Assembly (NCBI GenBank): GCA_015657535.1
Contig: JADHZB010000589.1
Location: 1-54,541 of the forward strand
DNA length: 54,541 nucleotides
Direction of reading: 5' to 3'
Origin: Nephromyces sp. MM_2019
Lineage: Eukaryota; Apicomplexa; Aconoidasida; Nephromycida
Under the pieces are notes generated by a model that was not told the origin of the DNA, searched no databases, and worked only from the letters and a program-made list of their open reading frames with translations. Position 1 is the stretch's first letter. Each line of letters opens with the position of its first letter. Below, piece after piece: positions 52,053 to 54,541 of this stretch. A program made the translations under genes and the position numbers.

Positions 52053-54541
52053 GGTGTAAGTATGTATGTATTTGTAAAGATCTAAAGATTTTTGCTTATG
52101 TGTGTATATTAAGTTGTATAGATGCATTTATGTGTGTTTATACTTATTTATAGATACCTATGTATATATAACATGTACTGTACATATGTATATATATATG
52201 AAGGATTTTATAAATATAATTTGATGAAAACTTTAACATCATTTTAAAGAAATTTATTGAATAGTTTTGAATTTTTAGTATGTACATATATATTGAATTT
52301 ATAAACATGCTTTGAATCACTTTTTGCCTGCTCAATGTCTTTTTAATTTTGATGTGTAAATATTTCGAATTCAAGTATATTAAAAATCATATACATTAAA
52401 ATAATACAGCTCTTCACGAATCATAAATATATTCCCAAAATTATTGTTTTAATTTCATTCTTCGACATATTTTTATACTTATATACGAATGTTTTTTTGT
52501 CCATATAATACACATTTTTAGCTACAAACCACACAAGATAAGAGCGAATGTGCTGAATTTGGACATTTACCAGGGAAAATATTTACTGAATTTTCACAAA
52601 TTCGAAATGAAATTATTCGCATTACTGATATATCACTTGGAAATGATAAGAACATTTCATCTGAAATTATTGTTTTGAAAATTTTATCACCCAATGTAAT
52701 CAATCTAACGCTCATAGATTTACCTGGTATAACTAAGGTACCTGTAGGTGATCAACCAAGTGATATAGAGGTAATTTAATAATCTAATATAACCAAACAA
52801 TAATCTATTTCAGTATGTTAAATCCTATTATTGACATTCAATATATAGTTGGTTTGTATATATATATATACATATCTTACTTTGGATCAAAAGAGATACA
52901 TTCTCTCATGTTTACATCTATTTAAAAACATCCAATTATCTACATACATCTCTCTCCTCATCCCCTCCACCCTCTCATACATTTTATATACTTATACATA
53001 TTCTTCACACATATTTAAACACATTCTCCACTCATATATATAAAGAAAAACTTTACACATATTTAAAAATTTCTCCACACAGTTACAATCACACCCTCCC
53101 CCCCTACACACATATACACACACACACATACATATTCACATTCACACACACATACACACATTCACACACACATACACACACACTCAAACACACACATTGA
53201 AATGTACTATATTCAGCATCAAGTGAGAAAAATTATCATGCAATATATACAGAAACCAAACTGTATAATATTAGCTATAACCGCAGCTAACACAGATATT
53301 GCAAATTCTGACAGTTTGAAAATGGCCAGGGAAGTTGACCCTCAGGGAAATCGAACGATCGGCGTTATATCAAAATGTGACACACTGGAGGATGGTTTTG
53401 ATGCATTAGACTCTTTATTAGGCAAAATTTATCCACTTAAATTAGGGTGTGTGTGTGTATGTGTGTGTTCAGGGTGTGGGTGGTTGGGTGTGTGTGTTCA
53501 GGGTGTGGGTGGTTGGGTGTGTGTGTGCAGGGTGTGAGTGGTTGGGTGTGTGTGTTCAGGGTGTGGGTGGTTGGGTGTGTGTGTGCAGGGTGTGGGTGGT
53601 TGGGTGTGTGTGTTCAGGGTGTGGGTGGTTGGGTGTGTGTGTGCAGGGTGTGGGTGGTTGGGTGTGTGTGTGTACAGGTTGTGAGTTTTTGGGTAAGTAG
53701 AGGGTGTGGGTAAGTGTTTGTGTGTGTGAGAGTATCTGAAATGTAATTACCTGTGTATGTACATTATGAGGTCAGGGTATATACATGATCATTTGTAGGT
53801 CTGTTTGATATTAAGAGTGTTAGGGATGTATTGAATAAATGTGTAAATGAATATACATGAGCTCTAAGATGATTGTTTTATTGATATAAAGGTACATATG
53901 TAATTTTGATTAAATTGGGACCAACATATCTGGGTCATTCAAATACACACATTATTTTGATAGGTTATTGGGTATATAGATTAAATTTGATTTCATATTC
54001 ATGTATTTACACTTTATAGAAATCATCATACATATTCATTACCCATGTGCGTGTAAATAAAAATTTATAATTCTCCTTAAGAATGTATATCTTAGCTTCA
54101 CAATCAACCCTAAATACTCCTCAATGCAAACTAATTTCAATCTTTTTTTACAAACATTTATATATATTACACACACACACACACATTTCTATATTACACA
54201 TATATAAAACATAGGTATATTGGTGTAGTGTGTCGTAGTCAAAAACAAACGAATGATAATAAGTCAATTGAACAAGCCCTCAAAGATGAAGAAAATTTTT
54301 TTGCTTCACACCCAAGTTACAGTGCAATAAAAAGTGGATGTGGCATAAAATGCTTAGCTACAATACTCAACCAAGTGTGTGTGTGTATGTCTATGTGTGT
54401 GTGTGAAGGGTGTGTGTGTATGTGTGTGTGTAGAAGAGGTGTGCTTTTATTTTTGTGTAGATGGGGTGTGGGTATGTGCGTAGAAGGGTTGTGCTTGCAT
54501 ATATGTGTAGAGGGGGTATGGGTGTGTATAGCGGGGGTATG
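51787..54541 (+). CDS. Dynamin-related GTPase, N-terminal part (3' end beyond the window)
   Basis: Large GTPase that assembles on and constricts membranes; apicomplexans use such proteins for apicoplast division and secretory organelle formation. ATG at 51787. Exons 51787-51990, 52522-52770, 53217-53446 and 54215-54374, all phases agreeing; the gene continues past 54541. G1 P-loop is [10 protein letters not shown], switch [11 protein letters not shown]3 DLPGITKVP, and G4 VISKCD, where dynamins have TKxD. The stretch [19 protein letters not shown] is the family's bundle-signalling N-terminus. Stalk, PH or GED parts are not in the window, so DrpA, DrpB and DrpC cannot be separated. Introns are loaded with simple repeats: TA in intron 1, CA in intron 2, a GT minisatellite in intron 3 and GT at the start of intron 4. 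Confidence 0.9.
53101..53197. repeat. CA-rich tract in dynamin intron 2
   Basis: Interrupted CACACA and TACACA runs ending about 20 bases before the acceptor of the exon at 53217. Confidence 0.85.
53446..53690. repeat. 29-bp GT-rich minisatellite in dynamin intron 3
   Basis: Unit CAGGGTGTGGGTGGTTGGGT plus GTGTGTGTT or GTGTGTGTG. The CAG of successive copies is at 53470, 53499, 53528, 53557, 53586, 53615 and 53644 (29-base steps), then 53675. The base before CAG alternates T, T, G, T, G, T, G, so copies form a 58-base dimer array. G is nearly all on the plus, transcribed-sense strand. Open frames across it are an effect of the repeat. Confidence 0.93.
54375..54541. repeat. GT-rich tract at the start of dynamin intron 4
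   Basis: The donor GT is continued by runs of GTGTGT and GTGTGGGTATGTG-like repeats to the window edge; G-rich on the plus strand like the array in intron 3. Confidence 0.75.

Noticed and set aside
53447..53713. Overlapping plus-strand frames of 83 to 111 codons rich in Val, Cys, Gly and Trp
   Set aside because: Translation of the GT-rich minisatellite; an intron by phase, since GG at 53446 joins cleanly to 54215.

Overview
The window is nuclear DNA of an AT-rich, intron-rich protist, almost certainly an apicomplexan or a very close alveolate relative. Evidence: almost every gene is split by short GT-AG introns whose phases can be followed exon to exon. There is an ApiAP2-type protein with three AP2 domains, and a large formin whose TPR N-terminus and lack of a poly-proline FH1 recall apicomplexan FRM1. 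The other genes are an axonemal dynein intermediate chain, an HIR-type SPFH protein, a type I phosphatidylserine decarboxylase, a PurB-type adenylosuccinate lyase and a mitochondrial uL23. The axonemal dynein subunit argues for flagellated gametes and so against Cryptosporidium and piroplasms. The exact genus cannot be fixed by eye.

Layout. 1-8.5 kb, minus: TPR-formin, its 3' end beyond the left edge, with a 22-bp minisatellite in the last visible intron. 10.5-12.4 kb, minus: OTU deubiquitinase. 14.1-16.3 kb, plus: HIR/SPFH protein, including a GC-AG intron. 17.7-18.7 kb, plus: four-TM protein. 20.6-23.5 kb, plus: coiled-coil RING protein. 25.4-27.0 kb, plus: mitochondrial ribosomal protein uL23. 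27.7-30.7 kb, minus: a MORN-repeat/three-AP2 fusion, the most unusual gene here. It is divergent from a LON-domain protein (32.9-35.6 kb, plus) across 2.2 kb that carries a 34-bp tandem repeat. 35.9-36.4 kb, minus: orphan of 129 residues. 37.4-40.9 kb, minus: ABCG half-transporter. 42.2-43.9 kb, plus: phosphatidylserine decarboxylase. 44.1-46.1 kb, minus: adenylosuccinate lyase. 47.3-49.9 kb, plus: dynein intermediate chain. 51.8 kb to the right edge, plus: dynamin-related GTPase with CA/GT-rich introns and a 29-bp minisatellite.

The genes are not an operon and do not form one pathway. They cover actin nucleation, membrane scission, lipid synthesis and transport, ubiquitin handling, mitochondrial translation, purine synthesis and transcription. 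Exon boundaries were set by hand from splice consensus and reading phase; most genes close with consistent phases, and the few junctions that do not are flagged. No tRNA, rRNA, CRISPR or transposon was recognised.
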